Assembly (NCBI RefSeq): GCF_000340215.1
Contig: NW_006921537.1
Location: 3,784,080-3,848,079, forward strand
Direction of reading: 5' to 3'
DNA length: 64,000 nucleotides
Source of the DNA: Pseudocercospora fijiensis CIRAD86
Lineage: Eukaryota; Ascomycota; Dothideomycetes; Mycosphaerellales; Mycosphaerellaceae
In this document: positions 53,913-64,000 of the stretch, piece after piece
Layout: the number at the start of each line of letters is the position of its first letter
How positions within the stretch are numbered: position 1 is the first letter of the stretch
The notes under the pieces: generated by a model
The model's database searches: none
Told to the model about the DNA's origin: nothing
Seen by the model: the letters and a program-made list of their open reading frames with translations, nothing else
Translations under genes and position numbers: made by a program

Positions 53913-55763
53913 TTACAAGAAAAGAGCGCCCATGGCGACAGCGGCCATGAGAGGAGCAACGGTCTTCAATGGAGCGGCGGCACCGGTGTATGGAGTGAGG
54001 GAAGTGGTGCTGGAGGGGGTGCCTGGCATGGTACCGCTTGGCCGGGAGACGGTGGATGGCTGCTGGACTGGGACTGTGGATGGCTGCTGGACTGGGACTG
54101 TGGATGGCTGCTGGACTGGGACTGTGGACGGCTGCTGGACTGGGACTGTGGATGGCTGCTGGACTGGGACTGTGACGCTGGATGTTGGTGGAGTGACGAG
54201 GTAGTAGCATCCGTCGACCAACTGACAACTCTGACCGGCAGGATAGGCGTGAGCAGGGTTACAAGAATAGCGGCCGTTCTTATCGGTGCTGCCTGGCGCG
54301 GGGCACGAAGGAGTGGCGGATGGAGCGGAGACTGGGATAGTGTTGGTGACAACACAGCCGCCAGCGCATGGAAGGGTCAAGGTGGTGGCCGAGGTAATAA
54401 TGTATGTTGATGGTCCGTGGGTGAAAGTGGTTGGCTCAGGGCAGTAGGTGGTCACCTCGGTGACGACCTTGGTGGTGTACGATGGCTTGGGCTTGACGAT
54501 GATCGGAGTGGTGGTCACATTGGTGACGACCGTGGTGGTGTACGATGGCTTGGGCTTGACGATGATCGGAGTGGTGGTCACATTGGTGACGACCGTGGTG
54601 GTGTACGATGGCATGGGCTTGACGATGATCGGAGTGGTGTACTGTGGTGGCGAGGAGGTCACTGGCTTGGTGGCGGTGCAGCCACCCTTGCATGGGAGGG
54701 TAATAGTTGTAGCCTTAGTGACAGTGTAGGTCGTTTGCTGGTGGGTGAAAGTCGTTGGCTGAGGGCAGTACGTGGTGTATGCGGTCTGCACCTCCGTAGT
54801 GTAGACATCACCGCCAACGAGGAAATAGCAGCCCTCAACCAATGCGCATGTTTGTCCCTTAGGATACGCATGAGCCGGGTTACAGCTGTATCGGCCCTTA
54901 GAGTCGGTGCTGCCTGCGGCTGGGCACGAGGTGGTCGGGGTTGGGGAAGATGCTGGCTTGGTGGCGGAAGCAGTGGAGGTGAGGTTTGCAGTGGCCGAAG
55001 CGCAGTAGCTGCGAATGCGTTCAGCGTCCTCGCCAGCGCAGGTGGTCAGGTCGCAAGAGCACTTGACCTGTGGCTGACCAGCAGCAATGCACTGCTTGTA
55101 TGCCGCCTGGCACTTGTCGACGTAAGCCGAAGTGGTTGGGGCGCTGGAAGTGCCAGTGGTTGTGACCAAGGTGAGCGAGCCAGAGATTGTAGCACAAATT
55201 TGGCCAGGGGGATACTGATGCGCAGGATTACAGGCGAATGTAGTAGTTGGCGCTGGAGCAGAGGTCGTAGTGACCAAGGTGAGCGAGCCAGAGACTGTAG
55301 CGCAAATTTGGCCAGGGGGATACTGATGCGCAGGATTACAGGCGAATGTAGTAGTTGGCGCTGGAGCAGAGGTCGTAGTCACCAAAGTAAGCGAGCCAGA
55401 GACTGTAGCGCAAATTTGGCCAGGGGGATACTGATGCGCAGGATTACAGGCGAATGTAGCGGTTGGCGTTGGAGCAGAGGTAGTGGTGACCAAGGTGAGC
55501 GAGCCAGAGACTGTAGCGCAAATTTGGCCAGGGGGATACTGATGCGCAGGATTACAGGCGAATGTAGCGGTTGGCGTTGGAGCAGAGGTAGTGGTGACCA
55601 AGGTGAGCGAGCCAGAGACTGTAGCGCAAATTTGGCCAGGAGGATACTGATGCGCAGGATTACAGGCGAATGTAGTGGTTGATGGAGGGGGTGCATCGTA
55701 GTAGGCCGGAGCCTCCGAGGCAGCGACAAGGCCAACGAGGGCAGCGAAAGTGGCCGACTTCAT
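53913..55763 (-). CDS. GPI-anchored repetitive cell-wall mannoprotein
   Basis: A 616-residue secreted surface protein. The signal peptide is MKSATFAALVGLVAASEA. Residues about 31-210 hold five 36-residue repeats (TFACNPAHQYPPGQICATVS + GSLTLVTTTSAPxPTx). Next is a Cys-rich module (CQAAYKQC..CSCDLTTCAGEDAERIRSYC), then CPAAGSTDSKGRYSCNPAHAYP, three 21-residue Thr/Val repeats (PIIVKPKPSYTTTVVTNV), a second CPAPGSTDKNGRYSCNPAHAYP module and six QQPSTVPV units. The C-terminus AAAPLKTVAPLMAAVAMGAL is a GPI-attachment signal. The Ser/Thr-rich spacing predicts heavy O-glycosylation. Intronless. A TATA-like box lies upstream at about 55840-55850. Likely a structural wall protein or adhesin; not an enzyme. 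Confidence 0.88.
   Translation of the reverse strand: MKSATFAALVGLVAASEAPAYYDAPPPSTTTFACNPAHQYPPGQICATVSGSLTLVTTTSAPTPTATFACNPAHQYPPGQICATVSGSLTLVTTTSAPTPTATFACNPAHQYPPGQICATVSGSLTLVTTTSAPAPTTTFACNPAHQYPPGQICATVSGSLTLVTTTSAPAPTTTFACNPAHQYPPGQICATISGSLTLVTTTGTSSAPTTSAYVDKCQAAYKQCIAAGQPQVKCSCDLTTCAGEDAERIRSYCASATANLTSTASATKPASSPTPTTSCPAAGSTDSKGRYSCNPAHAYPKGQTCALVEGCYFLVGGDVYTTEVQTAYTTYCPQPTTFTHQQTTYTVTKATTITLPCKGGCTATKPVTSSPPQYTTPIIVKPMPSYTTTVVTNVTTTPIIVKPKPSYTTTVVTNVTTTPIIVKPKPSYTTKVVTEVTTYCPEPTTFTHGPSTYIITSATTLTLPCAGGCVVTNTIPVSAPSATPSCPAPGSTDKNGRYSCNPAHAYPAGQSCQLVDGCYYLVTPPTSSVTVPVQQPSTVPVQQPSTVPVQQPSTVPVQQPSTVPVQQPSTVSRPSGTMPGTPSSTTSLTPYTGAAAPLKTVAPLMAAVAMGALFL
54051..54175. repeat. 24-bp coding minisatellite (QQPSTVPV)n
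   Basis: Five near-identical 24-bp units plus a partial, in frame within the mannoprotein; unit-number change would only lengthen or shorten the stalk. Confidence 0.88.
54441..54640. repeat. 63-bp coding repeat, three copies
   Basis: Units encoding PIIVKPxPSYTTTVVTNVTTT; the two rightmost units on the plus strand are almost identical. Confidence 0.85.
55147..55690. repeat. 108-bp coding repeat, five copies
   Basis: Five in-frame units of 108 bp, for example CAGGATTACAGGCG starting at 55547 and 55655. Nearly identical, so recently homogenised. Confidence 0.92.
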
Positions 55764-57085
55764 GTTAGTCGATATGAGTGTTGGGTAACGATTGACGAGT
55801 TGTCCTGGATGGTGATGGGAGTGTCACAGGAGGACAGGCCATGGTATTTAACTCCTGCATGCATCTTTTCAGACGGCGAGATTAAGTTAATGCCATGGGG
55901 GTGGATATTTTACGACCTTAGAGCCTTGGTCCAGTCAGCACACCATTCGTACAGCGTCAACGCACATCCGAGTGAAAGTGGATACTAGCGGCCCGTAGAA
56001 TCTGCAAACCCTTGCTCCTCATGGATTATAGCGAATAGAAACTGGTTATTCAGCGGTCCCACCCTAGTCACTTTCGCTCCGATGTGGTAAGATGCTGTAC
56101 GTGCTAGAAGACAGAGCCAGGGCATCTTGGGCGGCGAGAGGTTAAAATTGGAGAAGGTCATATCCGACTAAGAGAGGAATACGGGCGGCTATGGCTCGTG
56201 TGGAGCGGGAGTCTGTCACGGCGCCACCTGTGGAGGTTAGGGTTGCCGGCGACGTGGTGCTCCATCAATAGCGTCACTTCAGGCACTCACAGCCTGTCTT
56301 GTTCACCAGATCGGAGCATAAGGAGCACGACTCCGCGGTGCACAATGCAATCGGATGTCACTGCAACGCAGCAAGACTGCAGAATGACTGCTTCCGTGGA
56401 TTGCTGGAGGATGAACCTCCTGATCCTTTGCATGCATTGAGACTTGCCGGACCAGAATCTGCTTGGCGTAGACCTGACTAACAATAGAGAGGGCTGGAGA
56501 AGGCTGAGTCGCCGCATCGTGTATCTCGGTAATCGCATGAACCGAAAGCCGCAAGTCTGGGAAGGACCATTTCTACAAGGCGAAGCTTCGGATGGTGAGG
56601 CCATGTGCGTTAGTCAGAGCTGCTCGGCGGATACATGTAAACAGGAAGCGTGGCAAGCTAGCGCAGGTACAATTGATGCAAGGCAGTGGCGATGGCTCGT
56701 GTTCGTCCAGGATGTCGCTACGGGGCCAAGGCTCCGACATGCCAACACACAAACACCGATATTTCGCACGTCGTATAACTTACCATCACATGGGCTCCAG
56801 TCTCTCGCGCTCGCCGTCCAAGCGAAGCGAGATGCAGCCTCATGCAGGAGATGAAGAGAAGAATCTTCAAATTTGACGTCACCTCGCCCCTGCCTTGCCA
56901 AGACTCAGTTCCTGCCTCAGGCTGTACGAGTACAATGCGATTGCTATCGCGATCGCCATGGCGGTCCCCGACCATCTCCGCGGAGTGATGCACTGTCGTT
57001 ACGGGAGACTCCGAGACAAGCAGTGCCATAGACGTGGCTATTGGTGGGATCTGTTCGCTAAGAATCTCCGGTCTAACTTACAAAG
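55764..57085. other. interval without a confident gene, up to the second RIP block
   Basis: Normal composition, short overlapping frames only. The part next to 55764 is the mannoprotein promoter. At 57085/57090 (after a run of G) the composition switches abruptly to RIP-type DNA. Confidence 0.5.
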
Positions 57086-60000
57086 GGGGGCCTAGCTTCG
57101 GCTTCTTACCCTTACTTATAGTATCTACGCTTTTATCCTTCTACTTCTTTAGTAGCGGCGCTATATCGTTAGTCGCTCTTAGAAAACAATAGCTCGATAT
57201 AACGTCGCTTAGTAATAGCGCTTATAATAGCTTCGGCGCCTTTGTTAGTATAAGAATAGCGTTTAGATATATATTCTTAAAGTAAGTAAGAACGAGGTTA
57301 GTAGGGCCCTTTCTAATATTATCGCTAGACTTATAGAAGACTATTAGTATCTTTAAGATAATAGCCTTACGCTTTACGTTAGTCTTATCGAGACCTTCCC
57401 TATCGTATAAGCGCTTAAGTTAGAAGATTAACTCGTATACGTTATAGAGCGTCTTACGTACGTTAAGTCGATAGATAGATATATAAGGCGCCTTAATAGC
57501 GTCCTTATATTATACCTCTATCGAATTAGCGGTATCTTCTTCGTAGACTTTAAAGGCGCGTCTAGTAGATTTATTTACCTATTATTACTAGTACTAATCT
57601 TTAATAATAACGCGTCTAAGTATAATATAGTAGTACTAGAGGTTAGCGTAAAGGATACGATATTAGTAGAAGAATTTATAGTCGTAGGCAAGCGCGCCTA
57701 CCTCGGTAGCTAATAGCTATAGGTTATAGTATACAGACTTATCGTTTACGAGATTAATTTAAGCGCTAAATCTAAAGACTAACGCTATATAGGCTATAGT
57801 AGGCGTAGAAGCTAGGTATAGAGCTCTTCGTTATTACTACGCGTAAGAGGGTATATATTTAAAGCCTATTATCGCGAGGTAATATCTAACCGAAGGTCCT
57901 TAACCTAATCTTTATATAGGCACTATACCGCTACCCCTTTAAGTATAAAGTCCGCCGCTATTAGCAACTTATTGCCGTCTATTTTAAGATACGCGTAGAA
58001 GCTCTTATTTGTATTTATGTCCTTATATTAGCTAACGATAGTAGGTACGTTATAGACGTAATAGTAATTAGCCTATAGCTAAATATTACTACTAAAGTTA
58101 CACTCTTAGTAGGTCTTATTAGACTCGTAATCGGCGTTCTTTAGAAGGTAATCGATAGCGGCTTATAGCGACTTTTATATACTTACGAGTAAGCGACGAT
58201 AAATAATAGTAGCGCGGAAGTATCGACGTGTTTCTTAGTAGATTTTAGCGCTAAAATATCTATCGAATCTCGATAGTACGCTATACGTATACGTAGTAAA
58301 GAAGCTATATTATTAATAGAAATACTATTTAGATAGCGCGTCGCTCTACCGCCGAGTCGTCTATAAGGAGGAATTTAGGTAGCTATTTACTACCTATCTA
58401 CTCGCTTACTATATATAAAAACTCTATAATAATGTCGCTATTATCTATAGGCGAAAGTATATATACTACTATACGTAATATACTATATTTATCCTTTGTT
58501 ATAATAGTATAAAGGAGCTAGCTAGGGTAGTTAGTCTTATATATTACGTCTATAAAGGCGATCTTAGTATAGTATTTAAGCAATTCTATACTAGTTTTAG
58601 ACGCAAATACGACGCTATAGGTAGTTTTACCGTCGATTTAGCGTATAGCAGTTGTATTCTTATTAAACAGCTCTTTTATAGTAATATATTAGTTATTATT
58701 ATAGTAGAAAACTAAAATTAAAATAAAGGAACCCCGCGGAATCTAAGATTTAGGGTTCGGGCTTACTAAGGTACGCTAGAAGCCGGACCGAGATTCTACT
58801 ATAGGTTTTAAAAATCCTAATTAGCTTAAAGCTAAGGCTCTGCGGCGCTAACCGCGCTCCCGCTTTAACTAAAGAACTTTAAAATTTTCGAGGTTCTTTA
58901 AAATTCTAGTTTCTAAGCCTAGTATTCGCTAGTAACCGAGTCTAATAGCTTTCTCGAGGGAATAGATAAGCTAAGCGGGGTTTAGCGCTAGCCTATTAGC
59001 TAATCGGAGTCTAGATACGTAGACGCGACAGTCCGTAGGCTTATAATCTAACCTTAGTAAAAGTAATAATATTAACTTATCTTATTAATACTACTTATAT
59101 AAGTCTTCCTTTTACGCCTACTATACTAGCGACGGCTACGATACGCCGCCGAGCCTACCGTCCTTATATATATGCCTTTCGAAACGCTCTATCGGAGTTT
59201 AGTACGTTATACTTTATTATAAAGTCGCTACTAGCGGCCTTAAAGAGCGCGTTTACGACTAGGTCGTATACTATCTTTAATACCTTCTATACTAAGCTCG
59301 GCGTATATCTATAATACATCTCTCGACCTATAGTAGTTAGTAACGCGCTATACTAACGGTCTATAGAAGAGGTCGAAGTTATCTAATTTATAGTAGTCCG
59401 AGTAGTCCTTGCGACTAATATACTATACTTAATATACGATAATCTCTTTACTACTATTACTACTAGTCGGACTATAAATACTTATAACCCTTATTATAAC
59501 TAGATAGTAACGCGCTACTTCTATCTTCTTATCGTTTCTTCGCTAACTAAAGCCCTACTTCTAGTCTAATTTCTAGTACGGGTTACTATACGGTTGTTTA
59601 TAAATTATAGAAGTAGTAAATAAAACGCGTTATTTCTAATCTATTTTTCTCGACGTTAACCCTATTCTTTACCTATATATTATCGACGTATAGTAGTAGC
59701 GCGTACTGTTATTTAGCCTATACTTCGAACAAGTCGTAAAATCTATAAAGAATAGCTCGTTTATACTATTTATAGAGGTTATCGATATACGGTAAGGAAG
59801 CGTATATAGTTTCTAGGCCTATAAGAACCTAAGAGGCTAAGAAATACGCTTATAGTATAGCGTAGAGGACTCTAATAAAACTAACGCGTTTTTATTACTA
59901 GAATTAACTATATCGTCCTCCTCTAATACGTCTATTAATATATTAGCGATTCTAACCCTCCTACTACTAAGCGAAGCCTACGTACTATTCTCTAACCTAT

Positions 60001-60420
60001 TCTCTAACGCGAAATCGCTCTAAGCCTATAAGGTAAGCATACTATTACTATCTCCGACGAGGTCGCTAATAGTAGGTATTTTTAGTAAATAAGGCTATAT
60101 TAGAAGAGATAGAATTAATAATATAATACTAGTATAGAGGGCTAAGTAGCGAGTAATAGTAAGGTTAGAATAGGTATATAAAATACGCGCTTAAATAATA
60201 GAAAGCGCGTCGACGCGCTAGAGCGGAAGCGTATACAATCTATATCGACCGCCGCTCGCTAAGGTCTGTAAAGGCTATTCTTAGCAGGTTAGGCGCACGA
60301 CCGCTAGTACGGTGTTACACTAGAGGCACATTTAGTACCGTATACGTCGCTAGTCCGTATATACGGCGTCGGTAAACAGGCCAAGGTCCGCCCGACTTCT
60401 ACTACGTATAACGCGTTCTA
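57086..60420 (-). mobile_element. Mutator-like (MULE-type) transposase element, copy A, RIP-mutated
   Basis: TpA-rich, CpA/TpG-poor DNA. The minus strand, about 60.2 down to 57.5 kb, reads as a broken MULE-type transposase. A DNA-binding-like N-terminal region (about 59.2-59.9 kb) is followed by the core, with segments such as KIAFIDVIYKTNYPSQLLY, FLLIDDSAVERRA and YYVYVQRTIERF, then a Cys/His-poor tail. It is a diverged inverted copy of the element at 60.42-64.0 kb; both share AAAACTAAAATTAAAA (58711-58726 plus; 61785-61800 minus) and CGCTAGAAGCCGGACCGAG. Outer end taken where composition changes; no terminal repeats or target duplications found. Confidence 0.6.
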
Positions 60421-63400
60421 TTATTTTATTTATATTCTTCCGTATCGCTATTACCGGCTCTTTTATCGTTTCTATTACTAAGATTGCTAGTATTTATCGA
60501 TATTGCCCCCTCTTTGTACGATATAGCTTCGGTTCTATCGAACTTAGTAGTACTACTACTGCTAGCGGTAGAGAGAATGGCGGAGGCTACCTAGGGCGAT
60601 TTTATACTCGAGGGCGACGAGGATACGGCGGACGCGCCTAGAGAGGAAGAAGGCGACGATTTTAGTAAGGAAACTAGTAATAACTCCTCTAATAAACGCC
60701 CTCGGCATAGTACGAAGTCCCGTATATTAAAACCGCTTAAAAGTACTATATTCGCGTACCTCCCTTACGTCGACGACTTTAAATACTAGCGCTAGCGGTA
60801 TATCCTACGCGACGCGTTAGACTCGTTCGTTCTATTAGTAAAAGATTAGTATACGCTTAAACTATACGTCGATAATATCTAGGTTATCGATAAGGCGTAG
60901 TATTTTAAACGTAATAGTACCGAGACGACGCGCTATAGTTGTCGCTTCCGTAAGATAGAGGGTTAGAAGGCTAATAAGTCGAAGAGTCGGCACTTAAATA
61001 AGAATAAGAAAAAGATAGAGCCGGCGCGTAGTTATCCTATAATAATAAAGGTTATTAGTATCTATAGTTAGAATAAGAAAATAGGCGAGGAAGAGATAGT
61101 ATCGTATCGTATTTAACGCGTTAGTCGTAAAGAATACTACTAAGATTGCTAACTAGATAACTTTAATAATTTCCGACAGTACGGCGCGCTCTTAAGTATA
61201 GCTAGATATAAGATCTGCTATAAATACCGCTCTTCGTAGGTATACTATTATTTAAAGGTATAATACGACCCGATCGCGTACTAGCGCTTTAAGGACGCCG
61301 GTAGCTTATTCTTACGGAAATACGATATACTTAATTCTAGAAGGAACTTCCTTACTATATATAAGTCTAGCAAACTCGGCGGCGCGTTACTCGTATAGCA
61401 AACTTAGTAAAGAGACGTATTATAGTAATATAAATAGTATAAGTTAAATTTATATTATTATCTCGACTATAGAGTAAGGTTAGACTTCTGCTCGGCGGAC
61501 CGTCGCGCCCGTATATCCGGACTCCGATTAACTAATAGATCGATACGCAATCGCGTCTAGCTTATTAAATCGATAGTAATCGATAGAGGAAGATATTAGA
61601 CTCGGTTGCCTACGATTTCTTTACGAAAAGCTAGAATCTTAGGACTTTAAAGTTCTTCGCTTAAAGCGGTAGCGCCGTAGAGCCTTAGCTTCGAGCTACT
61701 AAGATAATTTAGAAGCTCCGGTAATAGCTCGGTCCGGCTTCTAGCGCGTCTTAGTAGGCCGAATACTAAACTTTAGATTCCTTTGTTTTAATTTTAGTTT
61801 TCTATTATAACAATTACTAATTTAACGCGATAGTCGATTATAAATACGAGATAGTATTAGTTAAAAGATAGATCGATAGCGAGATTGCGTATAGTATCGT
61901 ATTTGCGTCTAAAACTAGCCTAGAACTACTCCGATAGCACTAAGTTATCGCTTTTATAGATGCTATATATAAGACTAATTCCCTAGGTTAGTATCTTTAT
62001 ACTATCTATATTAAGGACAAATATAGTATAATACGCGCGGTAGCTTATATACTATCTCCTACTAATAATAGCGATATTGTCGCTACCTTCCTTCGTATAA
62101 TAAGGTACTAGTATAGGTAGTTTCTAATTTATATACTAATAGACGACTCGGCTACTAAGCGACGAGCTATTCGAATAGCGTTTCCTACTACTAAATACCT
62201 CCTTTACTACGTCTACGTCTAGCGTACTATTAACCGTTACTTTAGTACCAAAATCTACGCCGAGACGCGTCGCTATATTAAAGCTACAGTTATCTATCGT
62301 TAGTCGCTCGAAGGCGCAAAAGAGTTACTATAAGCCGCTATTTCGAGCCTTCCTCGAAACGCCTACTACGAGAAGAACAAGCTATATTTAGAGGTAGAAA
62401 TAAGCAAGGATATCGCGTTATAGGTAAACTACTTTCGTATATTTAATATACTACCGATTATCGAGCAAAATAAGGATACTAATATAAACGAGAGCTTCTA
62501 CGCGTGCCTTAAATTAGACGAGAAGTCGCCTATAGCGGCGGACTATTTACTAGTTAGCGTTGTAAAATACTACGTATTCTAAGAAGTCGCTAATAAAGAC
62601 CTCCGCTCTTTCCTTATCGAGCGCCGCTAGACTATTAATATATATTCTCTTACTCGTAGCAACAACGACGAGCTTAGAAAATACCTTCTATACCTACCGT
62701 AGCCTATATAGCGTAAGGTTAGCGCTAAGATTAATCGCGCTAACGATTCTATAGTATTCTACGATCCTATCGCGCTTGCCGAGTACGACGCGTCCGGTAT
62801 ACTAACTTACGACTATCGCTTCTTTAGGCAATAGCGCGTCCTTTGCTTCTACCTTTAGTTTTATTATATTTAGCTCTACCGTACTCTTATTAAAGAGCGC
62901 TACTAGTATTACTAGATTAGTATATTTAAAGGGCGTAGACTCGAGATCTATAAGACTCTAATAAAGGCCGACAACCTTACTCTATAAGCCGATATAACCG
63001 CGATAGCGATAGCGACGGCGGCTATTATTAACGATAGCTATCGTCTCGAGATCCGTAAAATAATAAACGACTATTACGAGATAATCTTTAAATTAGAGCG
63101 TAAGTACGACGAAGAAGGCCTTAACGACGACGATATTAAGCGCGCTACTATAATACGAGACGCCGTCCGTATCTTCTATAAGGCTAGTAACGATATACGG
63201 CGCTAGTTTACTAAGTTGTTTATAAGCGCTTTTAATAAATAACGACCTAACCGTAAAGTTACGCTTTCTAAGAAGCTAGCGCTATCGTAGAAGCTACTCG
63301 CTAATAATATAATATCGTAATATTATTACCCTCTTAATCTACCGCCGGTAGACGCGATATAGAGTAAGAATAAGAGCTAGAAGCGTAAGAGGTCTAATAA

Positions 63401-64000
63401 AGAGGCAGAACTATTATATATACTATTAGGAATACTATATATAATAAATACGCGTATATTTAGTCCTAAGCCGCGGCTAGCGGTTCTAGTTAGTACTATC
63501 GCGTATTCCGCGCCGCTTACTACCGCGGTAGTAACTTATAGTCCTTATATGCCTCTACCGATACTACCGGCGCTAAATAGATAGTAAGACGCGCCTCCGA
63601 GCGCGATAATAGTCTATAGCGGTATATCTTATATACCGCCGCTCTCTAATATATATTAACGCTATTAAGATAGCTATAATTGCTAACTGTACCTCGAATT
63701 TTGCTATACCGCTATTTTACTAATAAACTTTAGCTTTATTTTTAGTAATATAATTAGTGTCTATTAGTAGAGATAGCGGGGTCGTTAAAATCTATTAAAA
63801 TAGTACGAAATCTATTAAATTGCGACCGTACGACCTCTTGCTATCGATAGTTAGTATACTAGCGGAAATCGTACTACTACGCCCCCCTTATACCGTCGAC
63901 CTAGTAATAGCGACGCGCGCCGAGGACGAGATTACGTTTTCTATAGTTACGCATACTACGGCGCGGACTTCTACATCTCACCGAGTCCGTTGCGGAAGGC
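60420..64000 (+). mobile_element. Mutator-like (MULE-type) transposase element, copy B, RIP-mutated, runs off the window
   Basis: Plus-strand counterpart of copy A. It begins near an ATG at 60567 (acidic N-terminus). A basic region with YTLKLYVDNIQV and RQYGALLSIARYKICYKYRS follows at about 60.85-61.2 kb. The core at about 61.9-62.4 kb carries LYTIYIKDKYSIIRAVAYIL, IYILIDDSATKRRAIRIAFP and YVYV.RTINRYF. DATYKTN in the family is here DAIYKTN or similar, part of the first catalytic Asp region. Stops are TAG/TAA. A late segment (62.95-63.3 kb) has a coiled-coil-like charged region. The right end is outside the window. Confidence 0.6.

Noticed and set aside
54417..55682. 421-codon plus-strand frame opposite the mannoprotein
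   Set aside because: Antisense shadow created by in-frame repeats; no domain, while the minus strand has signal peptide, Cys modules and GPI signal.
58690..61830. Terminal inverted repeats of one transposon
   Set aside because: The inverted similarity lies inside coding sequence of two opposite transposase copies, not at element ends.

Overview
The window reads as nuclear DNA of a filamentous ascomycete (Pezizomycotina; a Dothideomycete would fit but is not proven). The evidence is short GT..AG introns of 50-85 bp, a Zn2Cys6 regulator with a fungal-specific middle domain, F-box, UBP14 and RMT2 homologues, a GPI-anchored cell-wall mannoprotein, and two large blocks carrying the signature of repeat-induced point mutation (RIP): TpA-rich, almost no CpA or TpG, CpG retained, reading frames cut by TAG/TAA.

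Layout. 1-5.8 kb is a small group of enzyme and regulator genes: the 3' part of a short-chain dehydrogenase, a metallo-beta-lactamase-fold hydrolase, a divergently transcribed Zn2Cys6 activator and a decayed zinc alcohol dehydrogenase. 6.4-19.5 kb is ordinary gene space: F-box protein, deubiquitinase UBP14, a Gly/Thr-rich repetitive protein, a small membrane protein, arginine methyltransferase RMT2, a frameshifted SnoaL/NTF2-like gene, a single-pass membrane protein and a small protein with four RNR(E/D)S(I/V)-type repeats.

21.5-50.3 kb is the striking part. A maltose/hexose permease gene on the minus strand is cut into three pieces (48990-48751, 41946-about 41640, about 22930-21543) by two insertions. 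One is a Ty1/copia element (41947-48750; 182-bp LTRs; target duplication GATGA, RIP-altered to GATAA on one side). The other is an 18.6-kb element block (about 22936-41600) that carries a RIP-ruined RecQ-like helicase and many minisatellites, and has itself received a complete Ty3/gypsy chromodomain retroelement (31148-38282; 5-bp duplication ATAGG). Beside the permease start lie fragments of a GH13 alpha-glucosidase (maltase) and of a fungal activator C-terminus. Permease, maltase and regulator side by side look like the remains of a MAL-type maltose utilisation cluster in terminal decay.

50.8-57.0 kb returns to ordinary gene space, with a nuclear-looking acidic/Lys-rich protein and a five-repeat GPI-anchored mannoprotein. 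57.1-64.0 kb is a second RIP block with two diverged copies of a Mutator-like (MULE-type) transposase arranged head to head.

All splice junctions are read by eye from GT/AG and frame continuity. Family names rest on recognised motifs and no search was run. Boundaries of the RIP blocks are good to a few tens of bases, except the LTR elements, whose ends are fixed by LTRs and target duplications.
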